Positions 7,165-14,482 are shown, counted from the stretch's first letter. The stretch: 14,939 bases of DNA from Rhodobiaceae bacterium (GCA_002683515.1 NYTN01000076.1:1-14939), one strand, 5' to 3'. Translations and numbers: made by a program. The notes: generated by a model from the letters alone, not told the origin.

Positions 7165-8439
7165 CTATCTGGGGCGTGTTTGCCCGCTGCCCCGCACCTG
7201 ATATTTGAACGTTGTCAGTTGTTCTAACCCGACAGGGCCTCGAGCATGAAAGCGTCCCGTAGCGATACCAATTTCTGCACCCATACCAAATTCACCACCA
7301 TCAGCAAATTGAGTTGAGGCGTTGTGCATGACAATCGCGCTGTCAACGCCATTAAGATAAGCTTCAGCGGCAGACGCATCTTCTGAAATGATTGCTTCTG
7401 TGTGCCCAGAGCCATGCACCGCAATATGAGAAATGGCGTCTTCCACCCCTTCGATGAGTTTGACGGAAATAATACTGTCGAGATATTCTGTATCCCAATC
7501 CTGCGCCGTAGCTATAACAACGCGCTTATCCACGGAGGCAACATCTTCATCACCGCGTACTTCGCAACCTTCATCCAGCAAGGCTTCAACCAGTGGTTTT
7601 AGGTGCGTATCGGCGCATTGGCGGTCGACGAGCAAGGTCTCAGTAGCTCCGCAAATACCTGTACGGCGTAATTTAGCATTTAACGTAATGTCTTTTGCCA
7701 TTTCAAGATCAGCGGAGGCATGAATATAGGTATGACAAATGCCATCAAGATGAGAGAAGACAGGAACACGGGCATCATTTTGAACCCGTTCTACAAGGCT
7801 TTTACCGCCGCGTGGAACAATCACATCAATCGTCCCCTCAAGACCTGCCAGCATCATGCCAACGGCTTCTCTATCAGGAGTGGGAACTAGCTGGACGCAT
7901 GTCTTGGGTAAGCCGACACCCTCAAGCGCGGCATCAAAACAGGCCGCAACAGCTTTTGCTGAGTTTTGAATTTCAGAACTACCGCGCAGAATAACTGCAT
8001 TGCCCGACTTTAGGCAAAGTGCGGCAGCATCAGCGGTCACATTCGGGCGGCTTTCGTAAATTACCCCTATTACTCCCAACGGCACACGCACGCGAGAAAT
8101 ATCGAGCCCATTTGGACGATCCCAGCGTGCCATTAAATCGCCTACAGGGTCGGGCAGGGCTGCAACATCTTCCAATGCCTTAGCGATACCTTCAACACGT
8201 CCTGTATCTAGAGCAATTCGATCAAGACGGGCATTATTAAGACCTGCTTCTTTGGCAATATCCATATCTAGCCTGTTGGCGGTCAGGAGTTCTTCAGTCT
8301 GGGTCCGTAAATTCTGAGCTGCTGAAATGAGGGCCTTATTTTTTTGCTCGGTGGTGGCTCTGCCCAGTTCACGCGCCGCTATAGCGGCTTGGGCGCCCAT
8401 GGCATTCATTGTTTCTTCAAGTGAAGTATTAAGCGTCAT
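7165..8439 (-). CDS. proA: Gamma-glutamyl phosphate reductase
   Basis: ProA reduces gamma-glutamyl phosphate with NADPH to glutamate-5-semialdehyde, the second step of proline synthesis. The 424-residue protein has the aldehyde-dehydrogenase fold. Visible landmarks are PLGVIGVIYESRPNVTADAA (about 120-139), the NAVILRGSSE segment, and the catalytic cysteine C263 in RRTGICGATETLL. The later segment HGSGHTEAII is also typical. The start at 8439 is well supported: GAGGAG lies 6 nt upstream. It overlaps the 3' end of proB by 11 bp, so the two are almost surely translationally coupled. This suits a pathway whose unstable intermediate is passed between kinase and reductase. Length and motifs are complete. 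Confidence 0.97.
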   Translation of the reverse strand: MTLNTSLEETMNAMGAQAAIAARELGRATTEQKNKALISAAQNLRTQTEELLTANRLDMDIAKEAGLNNARLDRIALDTGRVEGIAKALEDVAALPDPVGDLMARWDRPNGLDISRVRVPLGVIGVIYESRPNVTADAAALCLKSGNAVILRGSSEIQNSAKAVAACFDAALEGVGLPKTCVQLVPTPDREAVGMMLAGLEGTIDVIVPRGGKSLVERVQNDARVPVFSHLDGICHTYIHASADLEMAKDITLNAKLRRTGICGATETLLVDRQCADTHLKPLVEALLDEGCEVRGDEDVASVDKRVVIATAQDWDTEYLDSIISVKLIEGVEDAISHIAVHGSGHTEAIISEDASAAEAYLNGVDSAIVMHNASTQFADGGEFGMGAEIGIATGRFHARGPVGLEQLTTFKYQVRGSGQTRPR

Positions 8440-9598
8440 ACTCGACTCCTCGATTCTGTGTCATTACCAGATTGTCTCTATGTACCATCTCGGTCCGCCC
8501 GTCATAAGATAGCTGATTAACGATTTCAGCGGTCTGCTTACCGATAATATTTAAGGCTGAATCTGATGAATGTTCCACCAGACCACGAGCAATCTCTGAT
8601 TTATCTGGACCTAGTATGGCAACACAATCACCTCTTTCAAAGTCCCCTGAGATACTTTTTATTCCAATTGGCAATAGACTTTTCCCGTCTTGCAAGGCCT
8701 TGACCGCGCCGTCATCTATATTGATATACCCGCCAAGTTGAAGGCTGGCCGCAATCCAGTCCTTTCTGGCTGTACGTGGGCTTGCTTTCGTGCCGAAGAG
8801 TGTGCTTTTGCCATTCCCGTTCAAAATATTGCTTATGGGATTCGTATTTCGCCCACTGGCGAGTATCATGGATGCACCAGCATCGGTTGCGATCCGTGCA
8901 GCTTCCAGCTTGGTTTTCATACCGCCGCTTCCAAAATGTCCTGCATTTTCACCCGCCATAGCAAGTACATCCTGTGTAATGTCAGAAATTTCCGCAATAT
9001 GTGCCTTTGCATCACCAATGCGGTCAGCATCGCTATAGAGACCGTCAATATCGGATAGCAAGACCAGACAATCCCCCGAGACCATACTTGTCACACGCGC
9101 CGCCAATCGATCATTATCGCCATAACGAATTTCTTGTGTTGCGACAGTATCATTTTCATTGATTACAGGCATAGCTCCTAAATCCAGCAAAGCATTTAGT
9201 GTGCTTCTGGCATTTAGATATCTGCGCCTTTGTTCGGTATCTTCGAGGGTCAGGAGTATCTGTGCTATCGTCATGCCATGCGGACTCAGAGCTTCTTGCC
9301 AAGCATGCGCCAGGGAAATTTGTCCTGCGGCGGCTGCTGCCTGACTTTGTTCCAAAGATAAAGGTGCATCTGAGAGACCAAGGCATCCACGCCCCAGTGC
9401 GATGGCACCTGAAGATACAAGAATAACGTCTTGTCCACGTGCTCGTGCGGCGGCGAGATCTTCGCCAAGTGTTGCCATCCAAGCCGTGTTAAGCGTCCCG
9501 CCTTTGCCCTGCATGAGTAAAGACGAGCCAACTTTTACAATCAGTCTCTTGGCCTGTGTCAGCGTCATGGCTGTCTTATGTTGTGTCTCTGTATTCAT
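8429..9598 (-). CDS. proB: Glutamate 5-kinase with PUA domain
   Basis: ProB phosphorylates glutamate to gamma-glutamyl phosphate, the committed and usually proline-inhibited step of proline synthesis. The 389-residue protein has an amino-acid-kinase domain (about 18-270). Landmarks are RLIVKVGSSLL, VILVSSGAIALGR, MPVINENDTVATQEIRYGDND (about 153-173) and GSGGMKTKLEAARIA. A C-terminal PUA domain spans about 290-370, as in the long bacterial form. It lies 14 bp after obgE and overlaps proA by 11 bp. No strong ribosome binding site precedes the ATG; a second ATG 10 codons in is possible. The obgE-proB-proA order is conserved in many alphaproteobacteria. Confidence 0.97.
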   Translation of the reverse strand: MNTETQHKTAMTLTQAKRLIVKVGSSLLMQGKGGTLNTAWMATLGEDLAAARARGQDVILVSSGAIALGRGCLGLSDAPLSLEQSQAAAAAGQISLAHAWQEALSPHGMTIAQILLTLEDTEQRRRYLNARSTLNALLDLGAMPVINENDTVATQEIRYGDNDRLAARVTSMVSGDCLVLLSDIDGLYSDADRIGDAKAHIAEISDITQDVLAMAGENAGHFGSGGMKTKLEAARIATDAGASMILASGRNTNPISNILNGNGKSTLFGTKASPRTARKDWIAASLQLGGYINIDDGAVKALQDGKSLLPIGIKSISGDFERGDCVAILGPDKSEIARGLVEHSSDSALNIIGKQTAEIVNQLSYDGRTEMVHRDNLVMTQNRGVEYDA

Positions 9599-9612
9599 CT
9601 TGATTATGTGCG

Positions 9613-10641
9613 TTAAGGTTGCCAGCTTCCACTTTGAAGGTCTATAGCTGTGTTTCTTTGTGAAACATGCTCTAAAATATCCGACAGAACTTGTTTAACG
9701 CCATCGCCTGTTGCTCCAGAAATTAACTTTACGTCTTTGCCGCTGGCTTTTGAAAGGGCTGATTGCTTTTCCTTCAATATTTCAGAGTCAATTAAATCAC
9801 ATTTATTTAATGCTAGGATTTCCTTTTTATCCGTCAAACCATTCTCATAGGCAGCAATTTCCTCTCTAATTGTTTTCCAGTCCCCGACGACATCATCTTG
9901 TGATGCATCGACGAGATGCAAAAGTATCTCGCATCTCTCGACATGACCGAGAAATCTATGCCCCAAGCCGGCGCCTTCGCTCGCACCTTCAATGAGGCCG
10001 GGGATATCCGCAATGACAAATTCATTTCCCTTTACTGCGACAACACCAAGATTCGGATGAAGGGTTGTAAAGGGATAATCGGCTATTTTTGGTTTGGCGC
10101 GGCTGACTGATGCCAAAAAAGTTGACTTACCAGCATTAGGTAGCCCAACTAGCCCGGCATCGGCGATGAGTTTCATACGTAACCATATCCAAGCTTCCCG
10201 TCCGACTAGTCCGGGATTTGCATGACGGGGAGATTGATTAACCGGCCCCTTAAAGCGCGCATTGCCAAAACCGCCATTTCCACCTTTAGCCAGAACAATC
10301 TCGTCGCCTATTTCGGTTAAATCGCCAATAAGTGTTTTTCCATCCTCTGCAAAAATCTGTGTTCCGACTGGTACTTTCAAAATTTTATCGGGACCATCTG
10401 CCCCGGTGCGGTTTTTGCCCATACCATGGGTGCCAGTGCCTGCTTTGAAATGTTGCTGATATCTATAGTCAATCAATGTGTTCAGGCCATCTACACATAT
10501 GACAATGACATTTCCGCCACAGCCGCCATCGCCGCCGTCAGGGCCGCCAAATTCGACATACTTTTCGCGCCGGAAACTAATACACCCTGCGCCACCGTCA
10601 CCGGACCTAATAAATACTTTGGCTTGATCAAGAAATTTCAT
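9613..10641 (-). CDS. obgE: GTPase Obg/CgtA, ribosome assembly and stress
   Basis: ObgE is an essential GTPase that helps mature the 50S subunit and responds to guanine nucleotide and (p)ppGpp levels. The 342-residue protein shows the glycine-rich Obg fold at the N terminus (about 1-158, with GDGGAGCISFRREKYVEFGG, then PDGGDGG). The G domain has P-loop GLPNAGKST at 166-174, DIPG at 212-215, NKCD at 279-282 and SGAT at about 308-311. The acidic C-terminal tail of some homologues is absent, as in many alphaproteobacteria. No Shine-Dalgarno sequence precedes the ATG, and a perfect TATAAT lies only 8 nt upstream, so the mRNA may be leaderless. It heads the large minus-strand unit, right after the rpmA terminator. 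Confidence 0.97.
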   Translation of the reverse strand: MKFLDQAKVFIRSGDGGAGCISFRREKYVEFGGPDGGDGGCGGNVIVICVDGLNTLIDYRYQQHFKAGTGTHGMGKNRTGADGPDKILKVPVGTQIFAEDGKTLIGDLTEIGDEIVLAKGGNGGFGNARFKGPVNQSPRHANPGLVGREAWIWLRMKLIADAGLVGLPNAGKSTFLASVSRAKPKIADYPFTTLHPNLGVVAVKGNEFVIADIPGLIEGASEGAGLGHRFLGHVERCEILLHLVDASQDDVVGDWKTIREEIAAYENGLTDKKEILALNKCDLIDSEILKEKQSALSKASGKDVKLISGATGDGVKQVLSDILEHVSQRNTAIDLQSGSWQP

Positions 10642-10649
10642 AACAGTTT

Positions 10650-10655
10650 ATTATA
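10650..10655 (-). promoter_or_regulatory. Candidate -10 element of the obgE promoter
   Basis: On the minus strand the perfect consensus TATAAT is followed by AAACTGTT and then the obgE ATG. The region 16-18 nt upstream is T-rich (for example TTTTTA) because it is the T-run of the rpmA terminator, so the -35 match is poor (about 3 of 6). A start site 6-8 nt after the -10 would fall on or just before the ATG, giving a leaderless or nearly leaderless message. This is inferred from spacing only. Confidence 0.5.
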
Positions 10656-10670
10656 CAGTTTTGTCCAGAA

Positions 10671-10702
10671 AATAAAAAAGGGAGATACGGCGATCTCCCT
10701 TT
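10671..10702 (-). terminator. Intrinsic terminator after rpmA
   Basis: On the minus strand a perfect 10-bp stem, AAAGGGAGAT with ATCTCCCTTT, encloses the 6-nt loop CGCCGT. The stem merges into TTTTTTATTTT. The stem arms map to 10693-10702 and 10677-10686. This is a textbook rho-independent terminator, about 30 bp after the rpmA stop. It should end the rplU-rpmA message before obgE, possibly with some read-through. Confidence 0.88.
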
Positions 10703-10732
10703 GAAACACTTAGGTCGTATGGCCGAATCACT

Positions 10733-11005
10733 TTACTTCGCAGGGCTCTCCGGTGCTGTGTCAACAGACACATAGGTTCTGTCTCCGGTAGATTTGGAGA
10801 AACTGACCTTACCCTCAGTCAGGGCAAAAATTGTGTGGTCTTTACCGATACCAACATTGTTACCGGGATGCCATTTGGTACCGCGTTGACGAATAATGAT
10901 ATTGCCGGGAATAACATGCTCTCCACCGAATTTTTTGACGCCGAGGCGTCGGCCGGCACTATCGCGACCGTTACGGGATGAACCACCAGCTTTTTTAGTA
11001 GCCAT
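10733..11005 (-). CDS. rpmA: 50S ribosomal protein L27
   Basis: L27 is a 50S subunit protein whose N-terminal tail reaches toward the peptidyl transferase centre. The 90-residue protein begins MATKKAGGSSRNGRDSAGRR and continues LGVKKFGGEHVIPGNIIIRQ, then RGTKWHPGNNVGIGKDHT, all near-invariant in the family. No N-terminal extension needing cleavage is present, unlike Firmicutes L27. The start is fixed by AAGGAG 8 nt upstream, which is itself encoded by the last Lys-Glu codons of rplU. The gene lies 5 bp after rplU. It is followed by a strong intrinsic terminator, so rplU-rpmA is its own transcription unit. Confidence 0.98.
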   Translation of the reverse strand: MATKKAGGSSRNGRDSAGRRLGVKKFGGEHVIPGNIIIRQRGTKWHPGNNVGIGKDHTIFALTEGKVSFSKSTGDRTYVSVDTAPESPAK

Positions 11006-11010
11006 ATCAG

Positions 11011-11397
11011 TTACTCCTTATCAGCTTGTGTGTCAGTTGCGGTTTCAGCAGGAGTTTCTTTAGCAGCTTTTGCTTTGCTTGCTGATTTTCTAATTGCTGA
11101 GATCTTAACCTTTGTGAGTTGCTGTTTGTGACCGAGTTGACGATGGTAGTTTTTACGGCGTTTGAATTTAATCACATCAATTTTGTCACCACGAACCTGG
11201 TCGAGGACTTCGAGTGTAACGCTGGCGCCGCTCACGAGTGGATCTCCGATTGTGGGAGATTTACCGGCTTCGCCAATCATCAGAACTTCATCCAGCTTGA
11301 TTTTGTCCCCGGTTTCACCGTCCAGGCGTTCCAGTTCTAAAACATCGTCTTTAGCTACCCGGTATTGTTTTCCACCGGACCGTATTACGGCATACAT
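11011..11397 (-). CDS. rplU: 50S ribosomal protein L21
   Basis: L21 is a 50S subunit protein that contacts 23S rRNA. The family signature is clear: MYAVIRSGGKQYRV at the start, GDKIDVIKFKRRKNYHRQLGHKQ at about 84-106 (split here as GDKIDVIKFKRRK plus NYHRQLGHKQ), and TKVKISAI. I choose the ATG at 11397 (128 residues). AAGGA lies 8 nt before it, whereas an ATG three codons earlier (11406) overlaps that same element and adds MKI, which the family lacks. The C terminus has an Ala/Lys/Glu/Thr-rich tail of about 25 residues, a low-complexity extension seen in some alphaproteobacterial L21 proteins. It is the first gene of rplU-rpmA, with a promoter about 95 bp upstream. Confidence 0.96.
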   Translation of the reverse strand: MYAVIRSGGKQYRVAKDDVLELERLDGETGDKIKLDEVLMIGEAGKSPTIGDPLVSGASVTLEVLDQVRGDKIDVIKFKRRKNYHRQLGHKQQLTKVKISAIRKSASKAKAAKETPAETATDTQADKE

Positions 11398-11489
11398 TAT
11401 CTTCATCCTTAAATAGGCTGCCCGCCAAAATATTAACCATTAGATAGGCATAAGAACTGCGCGATGAATAACCGCACAATTAGATGCGC

Positions 11490-11517
11490 AATATACATTT
11501 CCACCTTGCCAAGTCAA
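11490..11517 (-). promoter_or_regulatory. Sigma70-type promoter for rplU-rpmA
   Basis: On the minus strand TTGACT (11512-11517; 5 of 6 to consensus) is followed after 16 nt by TATATT (11490-11495; 5 of 6), with TG just before it. Transcription would start near 11483, giving a leader of about 85 nt before the rplU ATG. That is long enough to hold regulatory structure, though I see no strong stem in it. Confidence 0.6.
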
Positions 11518-11562
11518 GCGAGTTTAAGCCTTTTCTGGTGTCATTATACTTTGGCGGATACT

Positions 11563-11633
11563 TTGAAATCATATAAGTTTTCAAGATTTTTCTCTTTGGT
11601 TCCGTAGAGGCAAACAAAACCATATGATTTGAA
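11563..11633. repeat. Spaced inverted repeat, 11 of 12 bp
   Basis: TTGAAATCATAT at 11563-11574 is complementary to ATATGATTTGAA at 11622-11633 with one mismatch, computed by eye; the arms are separated by 47 bp. Both arms are AT-rich. It could be a pair of operator sites in opposite orientation or a weak long hairpin. No function can be assigned. Confidence 0.4.
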
Positions 11634-11637
11634 TATG

Positions 11638-11657
11638 TATGACACAATTGTTACATA
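11638..11657. promoter_or_regulatory. Candidate operator dyad TATG-N2-ACAATTGT-N2-CATA
   Basis: A 20-bp sequence symmetric around 11647/11648 matches at 16 of 20 positions, with a perfect 8-bp core ACAATTGT and matching outer TATG/CATA. The size and symmetry suit a homodimeric regulator. It lies 50 bp after the stop codon of the first hydrolase gene and well upstream of the rplU promoter, so its target is unclear. Confidence 0.3.
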
Positions 11658-11706
11658 ACTGTTTCAAATGACGGTTTTCCCAAATGTTTGGTGATGGGTC
11701 TTTAGC

Positions 11707-12375
11707 TTAACTTTTTACAGTGGAGACGACTTCATCTGTAGTCATAATCCGTGCCCATAATCGCCCGAGCATATTCAGGGTGCTGTCCTGCATTTCCTGA
11801 CTATCCGTGCCTGTAGCATCACTCACTACAATAACTTTATATTGGAGGTCACAGGCTTCCATGGCGGTCATGCCGACACAATTATTGGTCGATACACCAA
11901 CACAGACAAGCGTGTCCACACCGGTGGCGCGCAGGACCGTATCAATTTTGGTTGAACAAAAGGCACCCATGGTGGTTTTGTTGAGCACAGGCTCATTGGG
12001 GAGCGGCGTTAAATCGGCAACGATTTCATGCTCCTTCTGGCCTTCAATATTATTTGTTGCGGTAACGATTGGCTTTAAATGTTGTGGTACATCATGTGAG
12101 TCAGGTGTTTCAGCGCCATAGGTTACGTAAATAACCGGCCAATTATTATCTCGAAATGCGGTCAGGAGTTTTTGAATATTCGGCACGAGCAATTGCTCAA
12201 TCCGGTCAAACCTGTAAACGGCTTGCTCTGCTTTTCCGCCCTCTGCGAGCAATTTACCAAGCCCCATAGTGCGGTTGCCGGTAGCATTTTGCATATCAAC
12301 TACGATAAGAGCTGTTGAAGATGGATTGATTTCTATGGGTTGCGTAAAAGCATCAATAAAAGTTGGCTGGGTCAT
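11707..12375 (-). CDS. Isochorismatase-superfamily cysteine hydrolase (ureide/amide hydrolase-like)
   Basis: The 222-residue protein has the Rossmann-like isochorismatase fold, whose members hydrolyse amides, ureides or vinyl ethers through an Asp-Lys-Cys triad. All three residues are present: D27 in ALIVVDMQN, K133 in LNKTTMGAF and C166 in GVSTNNCVG. The KTT-x-x-AF-x-ST-x-ID-x-x-LR and STNNCV pattern is nearer to ureidoacrylate/biuret-type cysteine hydrolases than to isochorismatases proper. The D-K and K-C spacings (106 and 33 residues) equal those I recall for biuret hydrolase, but spacing does not prove the substrate. It is transcribed divergently from a second, clearly different member of the same superfamily across a 64-bp gap. 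No Shine-Dalgarno sequence is visible before the ATG. About 310 bp separate its end from rplU, so it is not part of the housekeeping unit. Confidence 0.88.
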   Translation of the reverse strand: MTQPTFIDAFTQPIEINPSSTALIVVDMQNATGNRTMGLGKLLAEGGKAEQAVYRFDRIEQLLVPNIQKLLTAFRDNNWPVIYVTYGAETPDSHDVPQHLKPIVTATNNIEGQKEHEIVADLTPLPNEPVLNKTTMGAFCSTKIDTVLRATGVDTLVCVGVSTNNCVGMTAMEACDLQYKVIVVSDATGTDSQEMQDSTLNMLGRLWARIMTTDEVVSTVKS

Positions 12376-12387
12376 TTATACAAACTA

Positions 12388-12416
12388 ATGACAATAGTCT
12401 GGACTTTCAATATGAT
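12388..12416 (+). promoter_or_regulatory. Candidate promoter for the plus-strand hydrolase in the divergent gap
   Basis: ATGACA (12388-12393; 5 of 6 to TTGACA) and TATGAT (12411-12416; 5 of 6 to TATAAT) are separated by exactly 17 bp. Transcription would begin near 12423, with a short leader carrying GGGGGA (12430-12435) as ribosome binding site before the ATG at 12440. The -35 lies only about 13 bp from the oppositely oriented ATG, so the two divergent promoters must overlap and could share control. Confidence 0.5.
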
Positions 12417-12439
12417 AATGAAAATTAACGGGGGATAGG

Positions 12440-13051
12440 ATGAGTAATTTTGATAAAGCAGGTTATGGGTCGGATAATATCGGCATAGGCGAGAAATGTG
12501 CGCTCTTGATTGTGGATTTTCAAAACGGTTTTACCGACCCGTCGAGCCAGATTGGTGGGTCGTCGCATGTAAATGCTGCTGTCGATAAAACTGCTAGACT
12601 GGTTAAGTTTGCGAGAAGTGTGGATATGCCAATTGCCTCTTGCCGGACAAGTTGGAGCGGACCCGAAGAAATGTCTTACTGGAAAGTCGCGCCGCTTTTC
12701 GAGGGTGGTTTTTTTCACGGCCATAAATTTACTGAAATTGACCCGCGCCTTTCTGACCCGGATAATCATTTTGAGTTTATCAAATCTGCGCCATCCATAT
12801 TCTTCTTGACCCCGCTTCTCACGTGGCTGACTAAACACAATATTGATACAACTATCATAACCGGATGTACGACGAGCGGATGTATTCGTGCCTCCGTCAT
12901 AGACAGTTTTTCATATGGTTACAGAACAATTGTTGCCGAGGATTGTTGTGGCGATCAGGATGCAGATGCGCATGCTGACAATATCAGAGATGTTGGCAGA
13001 CGTTATGCCGACATAATGAGCTGTCAGGAAATCATCACAGCTTTAAGGTAG
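12440..13051 (+). CDS. Isochorismatase-superfamily hydrolase, N-carbamoylsarcosine amidase-like
   Basis: This 203-residue hydrolase has the superfamily triad D26 (LLIVDFQNGF), K115 (EFIKSAPSIFF) and C148 (GCTTSGCIRAS). The TTSGCIRAS cysteine loop and the SYWKVAPLF segment place it closer to the N-carbamoylsarcosine amidase/maleamate amidohydrolase branch than to its divergent neighbour, whose loop is STNNCV. Members of that branch release ammonia, often with CO2, from carbamoylated or amidated small acids. The start has GGGGGA 4 nt upstream, and a promoter-like pair lies further upstream. It converges with the MmgE/PrpD-family gene, with 14 bp between the stop codons. No duplication relationship with the neighbouring hydrolase is obvious beyond the common fold. 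The substrate is unknown. Confidence 0.87.
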   Translation: MSNFDKAGYGSDNIGIGEKCALLIVDFQNGFTDPSSQIGGSSHVNAAVDKTARLVKFARSVDMPIASCRTSWSGPEEMSYWKVAPLFEGGFFHGHKFTEIDPRLSDPDNHFEFIKSAPSIFFLTPLLTWLTKHNIDTTIITGCTTSGCIRASVIDSFSYGYRTIVAEDCCGDQDADAHADNIRDVGRRYADIMSCQEIITALR

Positions 13052-13065
13052 GGACTAAATCAAGC

Positions 13066-14436
13066 TTAAGCAGAAAAGAGCGCTTCTGCGATATTGTTTC
13101 GGCTTTCCAGTGACAAAATACTGTCGGAGAGTCGCGCCATATCACCATCCGACATATAGGGTGCGCATAAGCTGTTAAACTTGAACAAAAACTCATCGCC
13201 CGACATGAAGTTTTCAGGCTCGCCTTTTGGAATTTGGACAAAGCGTTCATAGCTTTCATCGCCGGCATGAATTTTTACCTTGGCGCTCATATTTTCTGGA
13301 CTGAAATATTCTGCTTCATCATCAATATAAACATTGATGTTCTTACAAAGTTCCAGCGTGTCATTATCGTCAAGACATTCGCGGTAATCGTCCCAGACCA
13401 GCCCGTTCTTTTTAAAAGCAACGGCAGCACTGAAAGGCATGGAAAACTGACCGTCTACAATGCTTTTGGGCTGTTGCTTCTGATCCAGTGGATTACCGAT
13501 AATTCCATAGCCTCTTTTAGAAAGGCCAACATCGATTTTAATATCGTTATTGGTATTGAGGTTGCTTTCCTCCAGAATATCCAGAATTCCGTCAATTGCA
13601 GCATGACTATAACGACATGACGGATAGGGCTTCACTCCCAGTGTCATGGTTTTCCAGCTTTTTCCGAGACCTTCTGTTGCCCGATCATGTTTGGCTGCAC
13701 TGCTGTAGCTGTTGAAAAAGCCCCATTTACCTTCGAGGGCTTCTTCAGGTCCCTTAAAACCTTCATGCGCATAGAAAGCTGCCATCAGCCCATTTTGTGA
13801 AGCCTGACCGACATGCAGTCTTTTCGTCCAAGCACCATCCGTTAAAAATTGCATAGACCCGGCTGATTGGCTGAGAGCAATACCAAATGCATATCTAAAT
13901 TGTTCGCTTGTGAGTTTGAGGATTTTACCTGCTGCGGCGGCGGCAGCAAAAATCCCGCAGGTTGCTGACGGATGAAAGCCACGCTCATAATGATCTGCTG
14001 CGCCAACTGCCTCACCTAGCCGTATATGGGTTTCATATCCAACAACACAAGCGGTTAAAAGTTCACGACCGGAAGCCCCCGATAATTGTGCGGCGGCAAT
14101 TGCAGCAGGAATAATTGGTGCGCTGGCATGAACCGAGGCTTCTGCATGTGTGTCATCAAAATCAAGCGAATGAGCCAGCGTGCCGTTAATAAGAGCCGCT
14201 GCCGCAGGGGCATAATTCTGGGTATCACCGAAGACACTGCAATTGCCGTCATTAAGACCAAGCTTGTCGATACCTGCGAGTAAACTATCTGTCGACTCGC
14301 TGTCATGCCTGGCGCGGACAATAATACCAATGGTATCCAACAGAAGAAGTTTTGTGCGGTCAATAACGTCCTGAGGAATATCCTCATAGGCAATGTTTTC
14401 ACAGAATTCTGATAAAATACGGGTTGCTTCAGACAT
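13066..14436 (-). CDS. MmgE/PrpD family protein
   Basis: The 456-residue protein belongs to the family of 2-methylcitrate dehydratase (PrpD), cis-aconitate decarboxylase and iminodisuccinate epimerase, which act on small di- or tricarboxylic acids. The N-terminal all-helical domain carries NGTLAHSLDFDDTHAEASVH (about 83-102), including the conserved DFDDTH, then FHPSATCGIFAAAAAAGK (about 153-170). The segment WTKRLHVGQASQNG at about 202-215 and the KPYPSCRYSHAAIDG motif (about 268-282) begin the lid domain. Length and motifs are complete, so it should be active. None of the methylcitrate cycle genes (prpB, prpC, acnD) is nearby, so a PrpD role is not supported by context. It is followed by the convergent carbamoyl-amidase-like gene. 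A 106-bp gap upstream holds two dyads, and the ribosome binding site is weak (GTGAG). Confidence 0.92.
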   Translation of the reverse strand: MSEATRILSEFCENIAYEDIPQDVIDRTKLLLLDTIGIIVRARHDSESTDSLLAGIDKLGLNDGNCSVFGDTQNYAPAAAALINGTLAHSLDFDDTHAEASVHASAPIIPAAIAAAQLSGASGRELLTACVVGYETHIRLGEAVGAADHYERGFHPSATCGIFAAAAAAGKILKLTSEQFRYAFGIALSQSAGSMQFLTDGAWTKRLHVGQASQNGLMAAFYAHEGFKGPEEALEGKWGFFNSYSSAAKHDRATEGLGKSWKTMTLGVKPYPSCRYSHAAIDGILDILEESNLNTNNDIKIDVGLSKRGYGIIGNPLDQKQQPKSIVDGQFSMPFSAAVAFKKNGLVWDDYRECLDDNDTLELCKNINVYIDDEAEYFSPENMSAKVKIHAGDESYERFVQIPKGEPENFMSGDEFLFKFNSLCAPYMSDGDMARLSDSILSLESRNNIAEALFSA

Positions 14437-14464
14437 AATTATTTCTCACTTATAAATTGCAGTT

Positions 14465-14482
14465 AACACTCATAATCGTGTT
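14465..14482. promoter_or_regulatory. Inverted repeat AACAC-N8-GTGTT upstream of the MmgE/PrpD gene
   Basis: AACAC (14465-14469) and GTGTT (14478-14482) are perfect complements 8 bp apart, about 30-45 bp before the start codon on the minus strand. The placement between promoter and gene is where an operator could act. It is short and could occur by chance. Confidence 0.25.

Larger units (their letters stand above)
11398..11706. other. Gene-free intergenic region upstream of rplU
   Basis: No convincing coding frame or tRNA is present in these 309 bp. The part nearest rplU holds its leader and promoter. Further upstream are a second perfect TATAAT on the minus strand (11543-11548, no matching -35), a direct repeat ATACTTT at 11546-11552 and 11558-11564, a long inverted repeat, and a 20-bp dyad near 11648. 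No T-tailed hairpin is seen after the preceding hydrolase gene. That gene's transcript may therefore run into rplU or end by Rho. Confidence 0.6.

Noticed and set aside
8690..9058. Plus-strand frame of 122 codons inside proB
   Set aside because: Shadow of proB: the opposite strand encodes a complete glutamate 5-kinase with all motifs.
11398..11706. tRNA, riboswitch or mobile element in the largest gene-free region
   Set aside because: No cloverleaf, no conserved T-loop sequence, no terminal inverted repeats with target duplication and no transposase remnants could be found by eye.
12425..12838. Minus-strand open frame of 137 codons opposite the plus-strand hydrolase
   Set aside because: The sense gene has an intact catalytic triad; the antisense frame has no family features and spans the divergent promoter.
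13064..13071. GCTTAAGC palindrome between the convergent stop codons as a terminator
   Set aside because: No loop and no T run; too short to act as a terminator.
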